A stretch of DNA of 64,000 nt from Lamprobacter modestohalophilus (GTDB lineage: Bacteria; Pseudomonadota; Gammaproteobacteria; Chromatiales; Chromatiaceae): contig NZ_NRRY01000003.1 in the NCBI RefSeq assembly GCF_016583905.1, positions 62,001 through 126,000 on the forward strand, written 5' to 3'. The notes beneath the pieces are model-generated. The model searched no databases. It was given only the letters and a program-made list of their open reading frames with translations, and was not told the origin of the DNA. The translations under genes were made by a program, and so were the position numbers. Shown piece after piece: positions 1 through 9,329 of this stretch. Position 1 is the stretch's first letter, and each line of letters begins with the position of its first letter.

Positions 1-1131
1 GCGGTCTACTCGGGTTGGGATGCCAAGACGCGTGGTGCTGCCGCCGAGGCTGCTTGGAACGAAAAGTTCGCCGCCTATAAAGCCGCCTTCCCGGCCGAGG
101 CTGCTGAGTTCGAGCGCCGCATGGCGGGCGAGCTGCCTGAAGACTTCGACGCCAAGGCCTGGGAGTTCATCAAGGCCGTCGACGCCAAGGCCGAGAAGAT
201 CGCGACGCGTAAGGCCTCGCAGAATGCGATCAATGGCTTTGCCCCGCTGTTGCCCGAGCTGCTTGGCGGTTCCGCCGATCTGGCCGGCTCCAACCTGACG
301 CTCTGGTCCGGCGCCAAGGGCGTCAGCCCGAAGGATGCCAGCGGCAACTATGTCTATTACGGCGTGCGTGAGTTCGGCATGTCGGCCGTCATGAATGGTG
401 TGACGCTGCATGGCGGCCTCAAGCCCTACGGCGCCACCTTCCTGATGTTCATGGAATACGCTCGCAATGCGGTGCGCATGGCGGCGCTGATGAAGATCAA
501 TCCGATCTTCGTCTACACCCACGACTCGATCGGTCTTGGCGAAGACGGCCCAACCCATCAGCCGGTCGAGCAGGTCTCGATCCTGCGCCTGACCCCGCGC
601 ATGTCGACCTGGCGTCCCTGTGATGCAGTCGAGAGCGCGGTGGCCTGGAAGCTTGCGATCGAGCGCGCCGAAGCGCCCACCGCCCTGATCTTCTCCCGAC
701 AGGGTGTGCCGCACATGCAGCGCACCGAGGCGCAGATGCGCGCGATCGAGAAGGGCGCCTATGTGCTGCGCGACTGCGACGGCACTCCAGACGCGATCAT
801 CATCGGTACCGGCACCGAGGTCGAGCTGGCGAAGGCGGCGGCTGAGCAACTGAGCGCCAAGGGCCGCAAGGTGCGGGTCGTCTCGATGCCTTCCATGGAT
901 ACCTTCGACGCCCAGGATGCGGCCTATAAGGAGTCGGTCCTGCCGGACGCGGTCAAGGCGCGCGTCGCGGTTGAGGCTGGTGTCACCAGCCTGTGGCCGA
1001 AGTACGTCGGCATGCACGGCAAGATCATCGGTGTCGACCGCTTCGGCGAGTCCGCTCCAGCACCGGCGATCTACAAGGAGTTCGGCGTCACCGCCGAGGC
1101 CGTCGCCGAGGCCGTCGACAGCCTGCTCTAA
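1..1131 (+). CDS. tkt: Transketolase, C-terminal half (5' end outside window)
   Basis: Transketolase moves two-carbon ketol units between sugar phosphates with thiamine diphosphate, in the Calvin cycle and pentose phosphate pathway. The frame is open from base 1 (it reads [19 protein letters not shown]) to the TAA at 1129-1131, so the N-terminal ThDP-binding domain lies upstream. What is visible is the end of the first domain, the pyrimidine-binding domain ([53 protein letters not shown]) and the C-terminal domain ([11 protein letters not shown]). These are standard transketolase signatures. It is the first visible gene of a same-strand run tkt-gap-pgk-pyk-fba, so a Calvin cycle/central carbon role is inferred from context. 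Confidence 0.97.
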   Translation, partial: AVYSGWDAKTRGAAAEAAWNEKFAAYKAAFPAEAAEFERRMAGELPEDFDAKAWEFIKAVDAKAEKIATRKASQNAINGFAPLLPELLGGSADLAGSNLTLWSGAKGVSPKDASGNYVYYGVREFGMSAVMNGVTLHGGLKPYGATFLMFMEYARNAVRMAALMKINPIFVYTHDSIGLGEDGPTHQPVEQVSILRLTPRMSTWRPCDAVESAVAWKLAIERAEAPTALIFSRQGVPHMQRTEAQMRAIEKGAYVLRDCDGTPDAIIIGTGTEVELAKAAAEQLSAKGRKVRVVSMPSMDTFDAQDAAYKESVLPDAVKARVAVEAGVTSLWPKYVGMHGKIIGVDRFGESAPAPAIYKEFGVTAEAVAEAVDSLL

Positions 1132-1152
1132 GGCCTACATCGATCGCCTTGT

Positions 1153-1174
1153 TCAGCGCGGTGCCCCGCGCTGA
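1153..1174 (+). other. Perfect hairpin between tkt and gap
   Basis: A 9-bp perfect stem (TCAGCGCGG at 1153-1161 with CCGCGCTGA at 1166-1174) closes a 4-nt loop. There is no U-tract after it, so it does not look like an intrinsic terminator. A role in mRNA processing or differential stability between tkt and gap is possible but is inference. Confidence 0.5.
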
Positions 1175-2233
<1,059 letters not shown>

Positions 2234-2251
2234 ATGAGCTGAGATCGCTGC

Positions 2252-2288
2252 TCGGTGGGCTGGGCGGCTGTATCGTCCAGCCCACCGA
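2252..2288 (+). other. Long hairpin in the gap-pgk intergenic region
   Basis: A perfect 12-bp stem (TCGGTGGGCTGG at 2252-2263 with CCAGCCCACCGA at 2277-2288) closes a 13-nt loop, 19 nt after the gap stop codon. No T-run follows, so it is more likely an mRNA 3'-end stabiliser or processing site than a strong terminator. The remaining ~210 bp up to pgk hold no gene that I can support. Confidence 0.55.
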
Positions 2289-2498
2289 TCGCAAGCCATG
2301 ATTCGGCGCCGAGCGACGCGCAACCTGAGTCCGCGTGCGCGGGTAAACGACAAGCCGGTAGAAGACTGCAGCCAAAGCAGCGGCTGCCTGAGCTAGACGC
2401 GGCTGTCCGAGCTGCACAGCAAGAACGATGCGGAAAGCCAGGCCGGTTTTCCCGATCGCTCAAGGCTTTTTAACACCATCTCGATGAGGCTCTCTGCT

Positions 2499-3680
2499 AT
2501 GTCCTTCACCAAACTCACCGATCTTGATCTGGCCGGCAAGCGGGTTCTGATCCGCTCCGATCTCAACGTCCCGGTCAAGAGCGGCAAGGTCACCTCCGAT
2601 GCGCGCATCAGCGCCTCGCTGCCGACCTTCGAGCACTGCCTCAAGGCCGGCGCCAAGGTCATGGTGATGTCGCACCTGGGGCGTCCGGAAGAGGGCGTTT
2701 ACTCCGAGGAAAACTCGCTGGCGCCGGTCGCCGCTGACCTTGGCGCGAAGCTGGGCCGCGAGGTGCGCCTGGTCAAGGATTATCTGGAGACCGCCCCTGA
2801 GGTTCCCGATGGCGAGTTGGTGCTGCTCGAGAACGTGCGCTTCAACAAGGGTGAGAAGAAGGACGACGAGGCGCTGTCGAAGCAGTATGCAGCGCTTTGC
2901 GATGTCTACGTGATGGATGCCTTCGGCACCGCCCACCGCGCCCAGGCCTCGACCCATGGCGCTGGCAAGTTCGCCCCGACCGCTTGCGCTGGCTTGCTGC
3001 TGGCCGAGGAGCTGGACGCGCTGCAGAAGGCGCTGGCCGAGCCTAAGCGGCCGATGGTGGCGATCGTCGGTGGCTCCAAGGTCTCGACCAAACTGACCGT
3101 GCTCGAGGCGCTATCGACCAAGGTCGATCAGCTCGTCGTCGGCGGTGGTATCGCTAACACCTTCATTGCGGCAGACGGCCACAATGTCGGCAAGTCATTG
3201 TATGAGGCTGATCTGGTTGGCACCGCCAAGGCGCTGATGGAGAAGGCAACCGCTGCCGGCGCGACCATCCCGATCGCGACCGATGTGGTCTGCGGCAAGC
3301 AGTTCGATGAGAACGAGCCGGCGTTGACCAAGCCAGTGGCCGAGGTTGAGGATGACGACATGATCTTCGACATCGGACCGGATAGCGCCAATGCGCTTGC
3401 TGAGATCATCAAGAATGCGGGCACCGTAGTCTGGAACGGCCCGGTTGGCGTGTTCGAGTTCGATCAATTCGGCGAGGGTACCAAGACCATCTCGATGGCG
3501 ATTGCTGAGACCGAGGCCTTTACCCTGGCTGGTGGTGGCGACACCATCGCGGCGATCCAGAAGTACGATATCTACGATCGCGTCTCTTACATCTCGACTG
3601 CAGGCGGCGCCTTCCTCGAGTATCTTGAGGGCAAGACCCTGCCGGCGGTGGCGATGCTCGAAGCGCGGGCGAAGGGCTAA
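2499..3680 (+). CDS. pgk: Phosphoglycerate kinase
   Basis: Transfers phosphate between 3-phosphoglycerate and ATP; in autotrophic growth it makes 1,3-bisphosphoglycerate for the Calvin cycle. At 393 residues it has the usual length. Visible signatures are the N-terminal substrate-binding stretch [36 protein letters not shown], the hinge region [34 protein letters not shown], and the C-terminal nucleotide site [17 protein letters not shown] and [10 protein letters not shown]. An in-frame ATG exists at 2484, but ATG 2499 is preferred: GATGAGG lies 9 nt upstream of it and the protein then starts [11 protein letters not shown], as in relatives. pyk follows 18 nt downstream, so the two are probably co-transcribed. 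Confidence 0.97.
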   Translation: MSFTKLTDLDLAGKRVLIRSDLNVPVKSGKVTSDARISASLPTFEHCLKAGAKVMVMSHLGRPEEGVYSEENSLAPVAADLGAKLGREVRLVKDYLETAPEVPDGELVLLENVRFNKGEKKDDEALSKQYAALCDVYVMDAFGTAHRAQASTHGAGKFAPTACAGLLLAEELDALQKALAEPKRPMVAIVGGSKVSTKLTVLEALSTKVDQLVVGGGIANTFIAADGHNVGKSLYEADLVGTAKALMEKATAAGATIPIATDVVCGKQFDENEPALTKPVAEVEDDDMIFDIGPDSANALAEIIKNAGTVVWNGPVGVFEFDQFGEGTKTISMAIAETEAFTLAGGGDTIAAIQKYDIYDRVSYISTAGGAFLEYLEGKTLPAVAMLEARAKG

Positions 3681-3698
3681 AATTGAAACGAGCCTAAG

Positions 3699-5147
3699 AT
3701 GCCAAGACGTACCAAAATCGTTGCGACCTTCGGCCCCGCCACCGACGCTCCCGGTGTGCTGGAGGCGATGATGGATGCGGGCCTCAACGTGGTGCGGCTG
3801 AATATGTCGCACGACTCGCACGATCGCCATCGGGAGCGGGCCCGTCGTGTGCGTGAGGCCGCCCTTGCCAAAGGGCATCCGCTCGGGCTGTTGGTCGATT
3901 TGCAGGGGCCAAAGATCCGCATCGGTCGCTTTGCCGAAGGCGCAGTCGAGCTGGCCGAGGGCGCGGATTTTGCCATCGACGCCGCGTGCCCACTCGATGG
4001 CGGCGATGGCACGCGCGTCGGTACCACCTTACCGAGCATGGTCGAGGATGTTGCGCCAGGTGACCTGTTGCTGCTCGATGACGGGGCGATTGAGCTGCGG
4101 GTCAAGGCTGTCTCGGGCTCACGCATCGATTGTACTGTGGTGCTCGGCGGTAAGCTGTCGAACAACAAAGGCATCAATAAGAAGGGCGGCGGACTCTCAG
4201 CGCCAGCCTTGACCGAGAAAGATAAGGCCGACATCGTCTTTGCCGCCGAGGTCAAGGCCGACTATGTCGCCGTCTCGTTCGTTTGCAACGGCAACGACGT
4301 TCGGCTCGCGCGGCAGCTGCTCGAAGAGGCCGGTGGCAAGGGCGGCATCGTGGCCAAGATCGAGCGCGCGGAGGCCTTGACCGCGCTTGAGGACATCATC
4401 GATGCCTCCGACGCGGTGATGGTGGCGCGTGGTGATCTCGGGGTGGAGATCGGTGATGCCGAGCTGCCGGCCGTGCAGAAACGACTGATCAGCATGGCGC
4501 GCGATCGCAACAGCGTCGTCATCACCGCGACGCAGATGATGCAGTCGATGATCGAGAACCCGATTCCAACCCGGGCCGAGGTCTTCGACGTCGCCAATGC
4601 GGTGCTCGATGGCACCGATGCGGTGATGCTCTCGGCTGAGACGTCGGTGGGTAAGAATCCCGCCAAGGTGGTCGAGGCGATGTCACGCATCTGCGCCGAG
4701 GCCGAGAAGGAGCGCCTGGTGCGCCGCTCTGGCCATCGCATCGATGCCGTCTTTGGCCGCGTCGACGAGGCCATCGCAATGGCCACCATGTACACCGCGA
4801 ACCATCTGGGTGTGAAGGCGATTGCCGCCCTGACCGAGTCTGGCTCAACGGTCAAGTGGATGTCGCGCATCAGCTCTGGTATCCCCATCTATGCGATGAC
4901 CCGCCAGGTTCCAACCCGTCGAAAAGTAACCCTTTTCCGTGGCGTCTATCCGGTAAGATTCGATGTCTCGAGTACCAACATTCACGAGGTCAACATGGAG
5001 GTCATCGAAGAACTGCTGCGCCACGGCACCGTCCAAGAGGGCGATCTGGTGCTGATCACCAAGGGCGATCGCTCCGGTGTCGAGGGGCAGACCAACATCA
5101 TGAAGATCATGCGTGTCGGCGAGCACCGGCTGCTAGCCGGCGATTGA
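3699..5147 (+). CDS. pyk: Pyruvate kinase
   Basis: Converts phosphoenolpyruvate and ADP to pyruvate and ATP. The 482-residue protein begins MPRRTKIVATFGPATDAPG and has the substrate/Mg2+ region (LNMSHDSHDRH, LVDLQGPKIRIG), the active-site segment IVAKIERAEALTALEDI, the ARGDLGVEIG motif, ATQMMQSMIENPIPTRAEV, and a C-terminal allosteric domain. The length and sequence fit the PykA (type II) group. The start is 18 nt after pgk. Its presence between pgk and fba matches the gene order in other purple sulfur bacteria. Confidence 0.96.
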   Translation: MPRRTKIVATFGPATDAPGVLEAMMDAGLNVVRLNMSHDSHDRHRERARRVREAALAKGHPLGLLVDLQGPKIRIGRFAEGAVELAEGADFAIDAACPLDGGDGTRVGTTLPSMVEDVAPGDLLLLDDGAIELRVKAVSGSRIDCTVVLGGKLSNNKGINKKGGGLSAPALTEKDKADIVFAAEVKADYVAVSFVCNGNDVRLARQLLEEAGGKGGIVAKIERAEALTALEDIIDASDAVMVARGDLGVEIGDAELPAVQKRLISMARDRNSVVITATQMMQSMIENPIPTRAEVFDVANAVLDGTDAVMLSAETSVGKNPAKVVEAMSRICAEAEKERLVRRSGHRIDAVFGRVDEAIAMATMYTANHLGVKAIAALTESGSTVKWMSRISSGIPIYAMTRQVPTRRKVTLFRGVYPVRFDVSSTNIHEVNMEVIEELLRHGTVQEGDLVLITKGDRSGVEGQTNIMKIMRVGEHRLLAGD

Positions 5148-5246
5148 TTCATCCGGTAGATTCATCTGACTGACCCATCCGATAGACTCATCGGCAACCG
5201 ACTTTTTGCACCAACCTTTTATTTTCAACGACAGAGGAGAACCGCA

Positions 5247-6311
5247 ATGGCCCTTATTTCGCTTCGCCAGTTGCTAGACCACGCCGCTGAGCATCAGTAT
5301 GGCGTCCCGGCATTCAACGTGAACAACCTCGAGCAGATGCGGGCCATGATGGAGGCCGCCGACGAGACCGATTCGCCGGTCATCTGTCAGGCATCGGCCG
5401 GTGCCCGCAAGTACGCTGGCGCCCCCTTCCTGCGCCACCTGATCTTGGCCGCGATCGAGGAATTCCCGCACATCCCCGTCGTCATGCATCAGGACCACGG
5501 TTCCTCGCCAGCCGTGTGCCAGCGTTCGATCCAGCTCGGCTTCAGCTCGGTCATGATGGATGGTTCCCTCGGCGAGGACATGAAGACGCCGATGGATTAC
5601 GACTACAACGCACGCACCACCCGTCAGGTGGTCGATATGGCGCATGCCTGCGGTGTATCGGTCGAGGGTGAGCTTGGCTGCCTCGGCTCGCTCGAGTCTG
5701 GTATGGCTGGTGAAGAAGACGGCTCCGGTGCCGAAGGCGTGCTGGATCACAGCCAGCTGCTGACCGACCCCGAAGAGGCGGCCCGATTCGTCGCCGACAC
5801 CAAGGTCGACGCCCTGGCGATTGCCATCGGCACCAGCCATGGCGCCTACAAGTTCACCCGTCCGCCGACCGGTGACATCTTGGCTATCGAGCGCATCAAG
5901 GAGATCCACGCCCGCATCCCAGATACCCATCTGGTCATGCACGGCTCCTCATCGGTGCCGCAGGAGTGGCTGAAGATCATCGACCAGTTCGGTGGAGCGA
6001 TGGGCGAGACCTACGGTGTGCCGGTCGAAGAGATCGCCGAGGGCATCAAGAACGGCGTGCGTAAGGTCAACATCGACACCGACCTGCGCATGGCTTCGAC
6101 CGGAGCCATCCGCAAGCATCTGGCCGAGAACCCGAAGAACTTCGACCCACGCAAGTATCTCGCGGCCTCGACCCAGGCCATGAAGGAGATCTGCAAGGCG
6201 CGCTACGAGGCCTTCGGTACTGCCGGTAACGCGAGTAAGATCCGCGCACTCTCGCTGGAGGCGATGACCCAGCGTTATGCCAAGGGCGAGCTTGACCCCA
6301 AGGTCAACTAA
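5247..6311 (+). CDS. fba: Fructose-bisphosphate aldolase, class II, Calvin-cycle subtype
   Basis: A zinc-dependent aldolase condensing dihydroxyacetone phosphate with glyceraldehyde 3-phosphate (or erythrose 4-phosphate in the Calvin cycle). At 354 residues it has zinc and substrate ligands in [48 protein letters not shown] and [10 protein letters not shown]. The extended C-terminus ([19 protein letters not shown]) is typical of the long autotrophic class II form. GAGGAGA precedes the ATG. It is the last gene of the carbon cluster and is closed by a terminator at 6338-6361. The 99-nt gap after pyk contains short direct repeats (CATCCG(G/A)TAGA) but no gene. Confidence 0.97.
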   Translation: MALISLRQLLDHAAEHQYGVPAFNVNNLEQMRAMMEAADETDSPVICQASAGARKYAGAPFLRHLILAAIEEFPHIPVVMHQDHGSSPAVCQRSIQLGFSSVMMDGSLGEDMKTPMDYDYNARTTRQVVDMAHACGVSVEGELGCLGSLESGMAGEEDGSGAEGVLDHSQLLTDPEEAARFVADTKVDALAIAIGTSHGAYKFTRPPTGDILAIERIKEIHARIPDTHLVMHGSSSVPQEWLKIIDQFGGAMGETYGVPVEEIAEGIKNGVRKVNIDTDLRMASTGAIRKHLAENPKNFDPRKYLAASTQAMKEICKARYEAFGTAGNASKIRALSLEAMTQRYAKGELDPKVN

Positions 6312-6337
6312 TTGCCAGCCGCATTTGCGGAGATCGT

Positions 6338-6361
6338 AAAGGGCGCCTCGGCGCCCTTTTT
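6338..6361 (+). terminator. Intrinsic terminator after fba
   Basis: A GC-rich stem GGGCGC (6341-6346), loop CTCG and GCGCCC (6351-6356) is extended by flanking A and T pairs and followed by a T-run. It lies 27 nt after the fba stop codon, which marks the end of the tkt-fba transcription unit. Confidence 0.88.
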
Positions 6362-6380
6362 GCTTGGTTGTCGCTCTTAA

Positions 6381-6456
6381 GGCGGTCCATGTTCTATTGC
6401 CCGATGCTCGTCCAACACTGGACCCCAGATCGGGAAGAGGTTGATGGGCAGTCTCT
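6381..6456 (+). repeat. Dispersed repeat, copy A (76 nt)
   Basis: This 76-nt segment matches the reverse complement of 50588-50663 without gaps at 61 of 76 positions. The last 57 nt (6400-6456) match at 48 of 57. Both copies end at the same boundary, GCAGTCTCT here and ACAGTCTCT there. It lies between the fba terminator and queC, outside any gene. It could be a remnant of an insertion-sequence end or a small genome-wide repeat family; I cannot name it. Confidence 0.75.
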
Positions 6457-6493
6457 AACATGGCTGCTGACGTAAAGTCAGAATGGAGATTGA

Positions 6494-7198
6494 ATGATGG
6501 CGAATGCGGTTGTGCTGCTGAGTGGTGGGCTGGACTCGGCGACTGCGCTCGCGATCTGCCGCGAGGCCGGCTACGACGCCTATGCGCTCTCGTTTCGCTA
6601 TGGACAGCGGCATCTGATCGAGTTGGATGCGGCGGCCGTCGTCGCCGCTGCGCTCGGCGCGCGCGAGCATCTGATCACCGAGATTGATCTGCGGCGTTTT
6701 GGTGGTTCGGCGCTGACCGCCGATATCGCCGTGCCGAAGGATCGGGACGCCCAAGCGATTGCGGGGGCTGGCATCCCGGTCACCTACGTGCCAGCGCGCA
6801 ATACGGTGTTCTTGTCCTTCGCCTTGGCCTGGGCCGAGGTGCTCGAAGCCAACGACATCTTTATCGGCGTCAATGCCCTCGACTACTCCGGCTATCCAGA
6901 CTGCCGGCCCGAATTCATCGCCGCCTTTGAGCGCATGGCCAACTTGGCGACGGCGGCAGGGGTTGAGGGACGCCAACATCTACGCATCCATGCACCCTTG
7001 ATGACCATGAGTAAGGCCGAGATTATCCGTCGCGGCACCGCGCTCGGGGTCGATTACGGGCTCACCAGTAGCTGCTATGACCCGGCGCCCGATGCCCGTC
7101 CTTGCGGACACTGCGACTCCTGTCAGCTGCGAGCCAAAGGCTTTGCCGAAGCTGGGCTCACTGATCCGTTACTGCAGCGCTTTGCGGGACAAGTCTGA
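6494..7198 (+). CDS. queC: 7-cyano-7-deazaguanine synthase
   Basis: QueC makes preQ0 from 7-carboxy-7-deazaguanine using ATP and ammonia in the queuosine pathway. The 234-residue protein has the PP-loop ATP pyrophosphatase signature [21 protein letters not shown], the segment [16 protein letters not shown], and the C-terminal zinc site [19 protein letters not shown] with its conserved cysteines. Two adjacent ATGs (6494 and 6497) can serve; GGAG at 6485-6488 fits 6497 slightly better. The stop codon overlaps the start of the downstream queD-like gene (TGATG), and queE follows, so this is a preQ0-synthesis operon. Confidence 0.97.
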   Translation: MMANAVVLLSGGLDSATALAICREAGYDAYALSFRYGQRHLIELDAAAVVAAALGAREHLITEIDLRRFGGSALTADIAVPKDRDAQAIAGAGIPVTYVPARNTVFLSFALAWAEVLEANDIFIGVNALDYSGYPDCRPEFIAAFERMANLATAAGVEGRQHLRIHAPLMTMSKAEIIRRGTALGVDYGLTSSCYDPAPDARPCGHCDSCQLRAKGFAEAGLTDPLLQRFAGQV

Positions 7199-8544
7199 TG
7201 TCTGAGCGCCTGTTTCACAAAGCCGCAGCAGGGTTTGAGGCCGCACGGCGGTTGCCGACGCTGCCGCTAGGCCATCAAGAGCAGCGCTTGCATGGCCATA
7301 GCTTCAAGGCCCGCGTGCTGGCCGAGCTGCCGGCAGGTTGGGGCGGCTTCGACGGCGCTGAGACCGATGCGCTTGCCGACGCCTTGCGCGGTGCGATCGA
7401 AGTGCTCGACTACCGCGACCTCAATCAGCAGCTCGAGCTGCCGAGCGACGAGCATCTGGCTGCTTGGGTGCAACGGCAGCTGATGGGCGTTCGCGGTGTC
7501 CCTGGTATTGCACAGGTTGGCGTTCAAAGCACCAGCGAGCAGGGCGTCGAGTTGGGCAGGGTTTTTCCTGAGCTAGACCCTGAGTCGAAACCTGTAAGCA
7601 CGGATACGACAGGGGTGGATGCGACAAGGACGGATGCGACAAGGACGGATGCGACAAGGACGGATGCGACAAGGACGGATGCGACAAGGACGGATGCGAC
7701 AAGGACGGATGCGACAAGCGCGGACTCGGCAGGCTCGGACGCGGTTGCCGGTGATGATGTGCGCAAGATCCATGTCTGGCGCCGTTTCCGATTCGAGGCC
7801 GCACATCGGCTGGTGAATGTGCCGCCGGATCATCAGTGTGGTCGCATGCACGGACATGGTTTCGAGGTCATCCTGCACGCGCAGCAGCGCTTTGGCGGGC
7901 CGTCCGATGGTCTGGCCGAGAAGACCGCGAGCAGCGGGAGCCATTACGACCAGCTCGGCGCGATCTGGTCACCGCTGCATGCCGAGCTCGACCACCGGTG
8001 CTTGAATGATCTCCCGGGTCTGGAGAATCCAACCAGCGAGCTGCTGGCTTTCTGGATCTGGCAGCGTCTCAAAGCGGTGCTACCGGAGCTGTCGCTGGTG
8101 AGTGTCTATGAGACCGCGACAGCAGGCTGTCATTACGATGGTCGCGAATACCGGATCTGGAAGGAGCTGCGCTTCGAGGGGGCACTGCGCCTCACTAAAG
8201 CGCCGGCACCCGATGCCCGGCGGCGTCTGCATGGGCATAGTTATCTGCTCAGGCTGCATCTGACCGCGCCCCTGGATGAGGTGCTTGGTTGGACGGTCGA
8301 CTACGGTGATGTCAAGGCGTTGTTCAAGCCAATCTATGCGCAGCTTGATCATCATGAGCTGAATGGGCTTCCGCAGCTCGCCGACCCGAGTGCGGCAGGG
8401 ATTGCTCGCTGGATTCGCAGGGCTGTCGCCGATGTGCTGCCACAGGCGGATCGACTCGAGCTTACCGAACGGCCAGGTTGCGGCGTGCTGTTGTGCTGGG
8501 GAGCATCGGTACCGCGGCGAGAGGTCACCGTGCTGCCGCTCTAG
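7198..8544 (+). CDS. queD: QueD-like protein with three PTPS domains in tandem
   Basis: 6-carboxytetrahydropterin synthase converts dihydroneopterin triphosphate in preQ0 synthesis. QueD is normally about 120 residues; this protein has 448. Three PTPS-type units are visible. Unit 1 (about residues 1-125) keeps HGH (32-34), but the first zinc His, the catalytic Cys and the Asp-His pair are changed (FEAARRL, GHQEQRL, LDYRDLN). Unit 2 (about 188-320) looks complete: FEAAHRL (His203), DHQCGRMHGHGF (Cys214, His218, His220), LDHRCLND (Asp265-His266), YETATAGCHY. Unit 3 (about 325-448) keeps HGH (345-347) and LDHHELN but has FEGALRL and DARRRL. A repeat linker (residues 137-181) joins units 1 and 2. 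Role in queuosine synthesis follows from queC/queE; the fusion could be a covalent oligomer with one active site type (inference). Confidence 0.9.
   Translation: MSERLFHKAAAGFEAARRLPTLPLGHQEQRLHGHSFKARVLAELPAGWGGFDGAETDALADALRGAIEVLDYRDLNQQLELPSDEHLAAWVQRQLMGVRGVPGIAQVGVQSTSEQGVELGRVFPELDPESKPVSTDTTGVDATRTDATRTDATRTDATRTDATRTDATRTDATSADSAGSDAVAGDDVRKIHVWRRFRFEAAHRLVNVPPDHQCGRMHGHGFEVILHAQQRFGGPSDGLAEKTASSGSHYDQLGAIWSPLHAELDHRCLNDLPGLENPTSELLAFWIWQRLKAVLPELSLVSVYETATAGCHYDGREYRIWKELRFEGALRLTKAPAPDARRRLHGHSYLLRLHLTAPLDEVLGWTVDYGDVKALFKPIYAQLDHHELNGLPQLADPSAAGIARWIRRAVADVLPQADRLELTERPGCGVLLCWGASVPRREVTVLPL
7606..7740 (+). repeat. 15-bp minisatellite inside queD linker
   Basis: Six perfect 15-bp units GCGACAAGGACGGAT run from 7621 to 7710. 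One degenerate unit precedes them (7606-7620) and two follow (7711-7740), giving nine units. It encodes an ATRTD pentapeptide array between the first and second PTPS-like domains. A 15-bp period keeps the frame, so copy-number change would alter only linker length. It is not a CRISPR: there are no spacers. Confidence 0.97.
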
Positions 8545-8590
8545 ATGCGCGTCCAGAACAGCGAGTCAAGACAGCTTAGCCAGCGCAGCC

Positions 8591-9250
8591 ATGCCTTCGA
8601 GCTACCAGATAAAAGAGGCCTTCTACACCTTGCAGGGGGAAGGTGCCCGGAGCGGGCGTGCCGCCGTTTTTTGTCGCTTTTCGGGCTGCAACCTCTGGTC
8701 TGGCCTCGAGCGTGACCGGGCCGGCGCGATCTGCACCTTCTGCGATACCGATTTTCGCGGCACTGATGGCCCCGGGGGCGGTCGATTCAATGGTGCTGAG
8801 GCCCTGGCCGAGCATATCTTGGCGCAGTGGATCGGCCAGTCGGCGTCGGGTGACGGGAGTAGAGGGCGGCGTTACGTCGTCTGCACCGGCGGCGAGCCGC
8901 TGCTGCAGCTCGACGCGGCCTTGATCGCGGCTCTGCATGAGCGCGACTTCGAGATCGCCGTCGAGACCAATGGCACGCAGCCAGCCCCTCCAGGCATCGA
9001 CTGGCTCTGCGTCAGTCCGAAAGCAGATGCGCCTCTGGCGCTGAGGTCCGGTGATGAGCTCAAGTTGGTATTCCCGCAGCCTGATGCACCACCGGAGCGA
9101 TTTGCGGACCTAGACTTCGCGCAGTTCTTCCTGCAACCGATGGACGGGCCGCAGCGTGCCAAGTACACCGATTGGGCGGTTGACTATTGCAGGCGTCATC
9201 CGCAATGGCGCCTGAGTCTGCAACTGCACAAGCTGCTCGGCATCCCATAA
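8591..9250 (+). CDS. queE: 7-carboxy-7-deazaguanine synthase
   Basis: QueE is a radical SAM enzyme that rearranges 6-carboxytetrahydropterin to 7-carboxy-7-deazaguanine. The 219-residue protein starts MPSSYQIKEAFYTLQGEG. It carries the QueE-type cluster motif Cx14Cx2C (GCNLWSG...ICTFCDTDF) rather than the usual Cx3Cx2C; this insertion is found in one QueE subfamily. VVCTGGEPLLQLD and VETNGTQP are further signatures. A longer reading frame begins at 8363 inside queD, but the homologous start is ATG 8591, 46 nt after the queD stop. It completes queC-queD-queE. Confidence 0.95.
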   Translation: MPSSYQIKEAFYTLQGEGARSGRAAVFCRFSGCNLWSGLERDRAGAICTFCDTDFRGTDGPGGGRFNGAEALAEHILAQWIGQSASGDGSRGRRYVVCTGGEPLLQLDAALIAALHERDFEIAVETNGTQPAPPGIDWLCVSPKADAPLALRSGDELKLVFPQPDAPPERFADLDFAQFFLQPMDGPQRAKYTDWAVDYCRRHPQWRLSLQLHKLLGIP

Positions 9251-9329
9251 CAGCAGGTGATGATGGCAGGCCGCCGATGGCCAAGCCGGGAGGCGGCTGT
9301 TGCCGAAACAAGCTTTGACAGCAATCGCC

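Noticed and set aside
2252-2288. Intrinsic terminator between gap and pgk
   Set aside because: The stem is strong, but no T-run follows it, so I list it only as a hairpin.
6312-6493. preQ1 riboswitch before queC
   Set aside because: The leader contains the fba terminator and the dispersed repeat. No preQ1-type pseudoknot or aptamer consensus was recognised.
7606-7740. CRISPR array
   Set aside because: The units are contiguous 15-bp repeats without spacers inside a coding frame.
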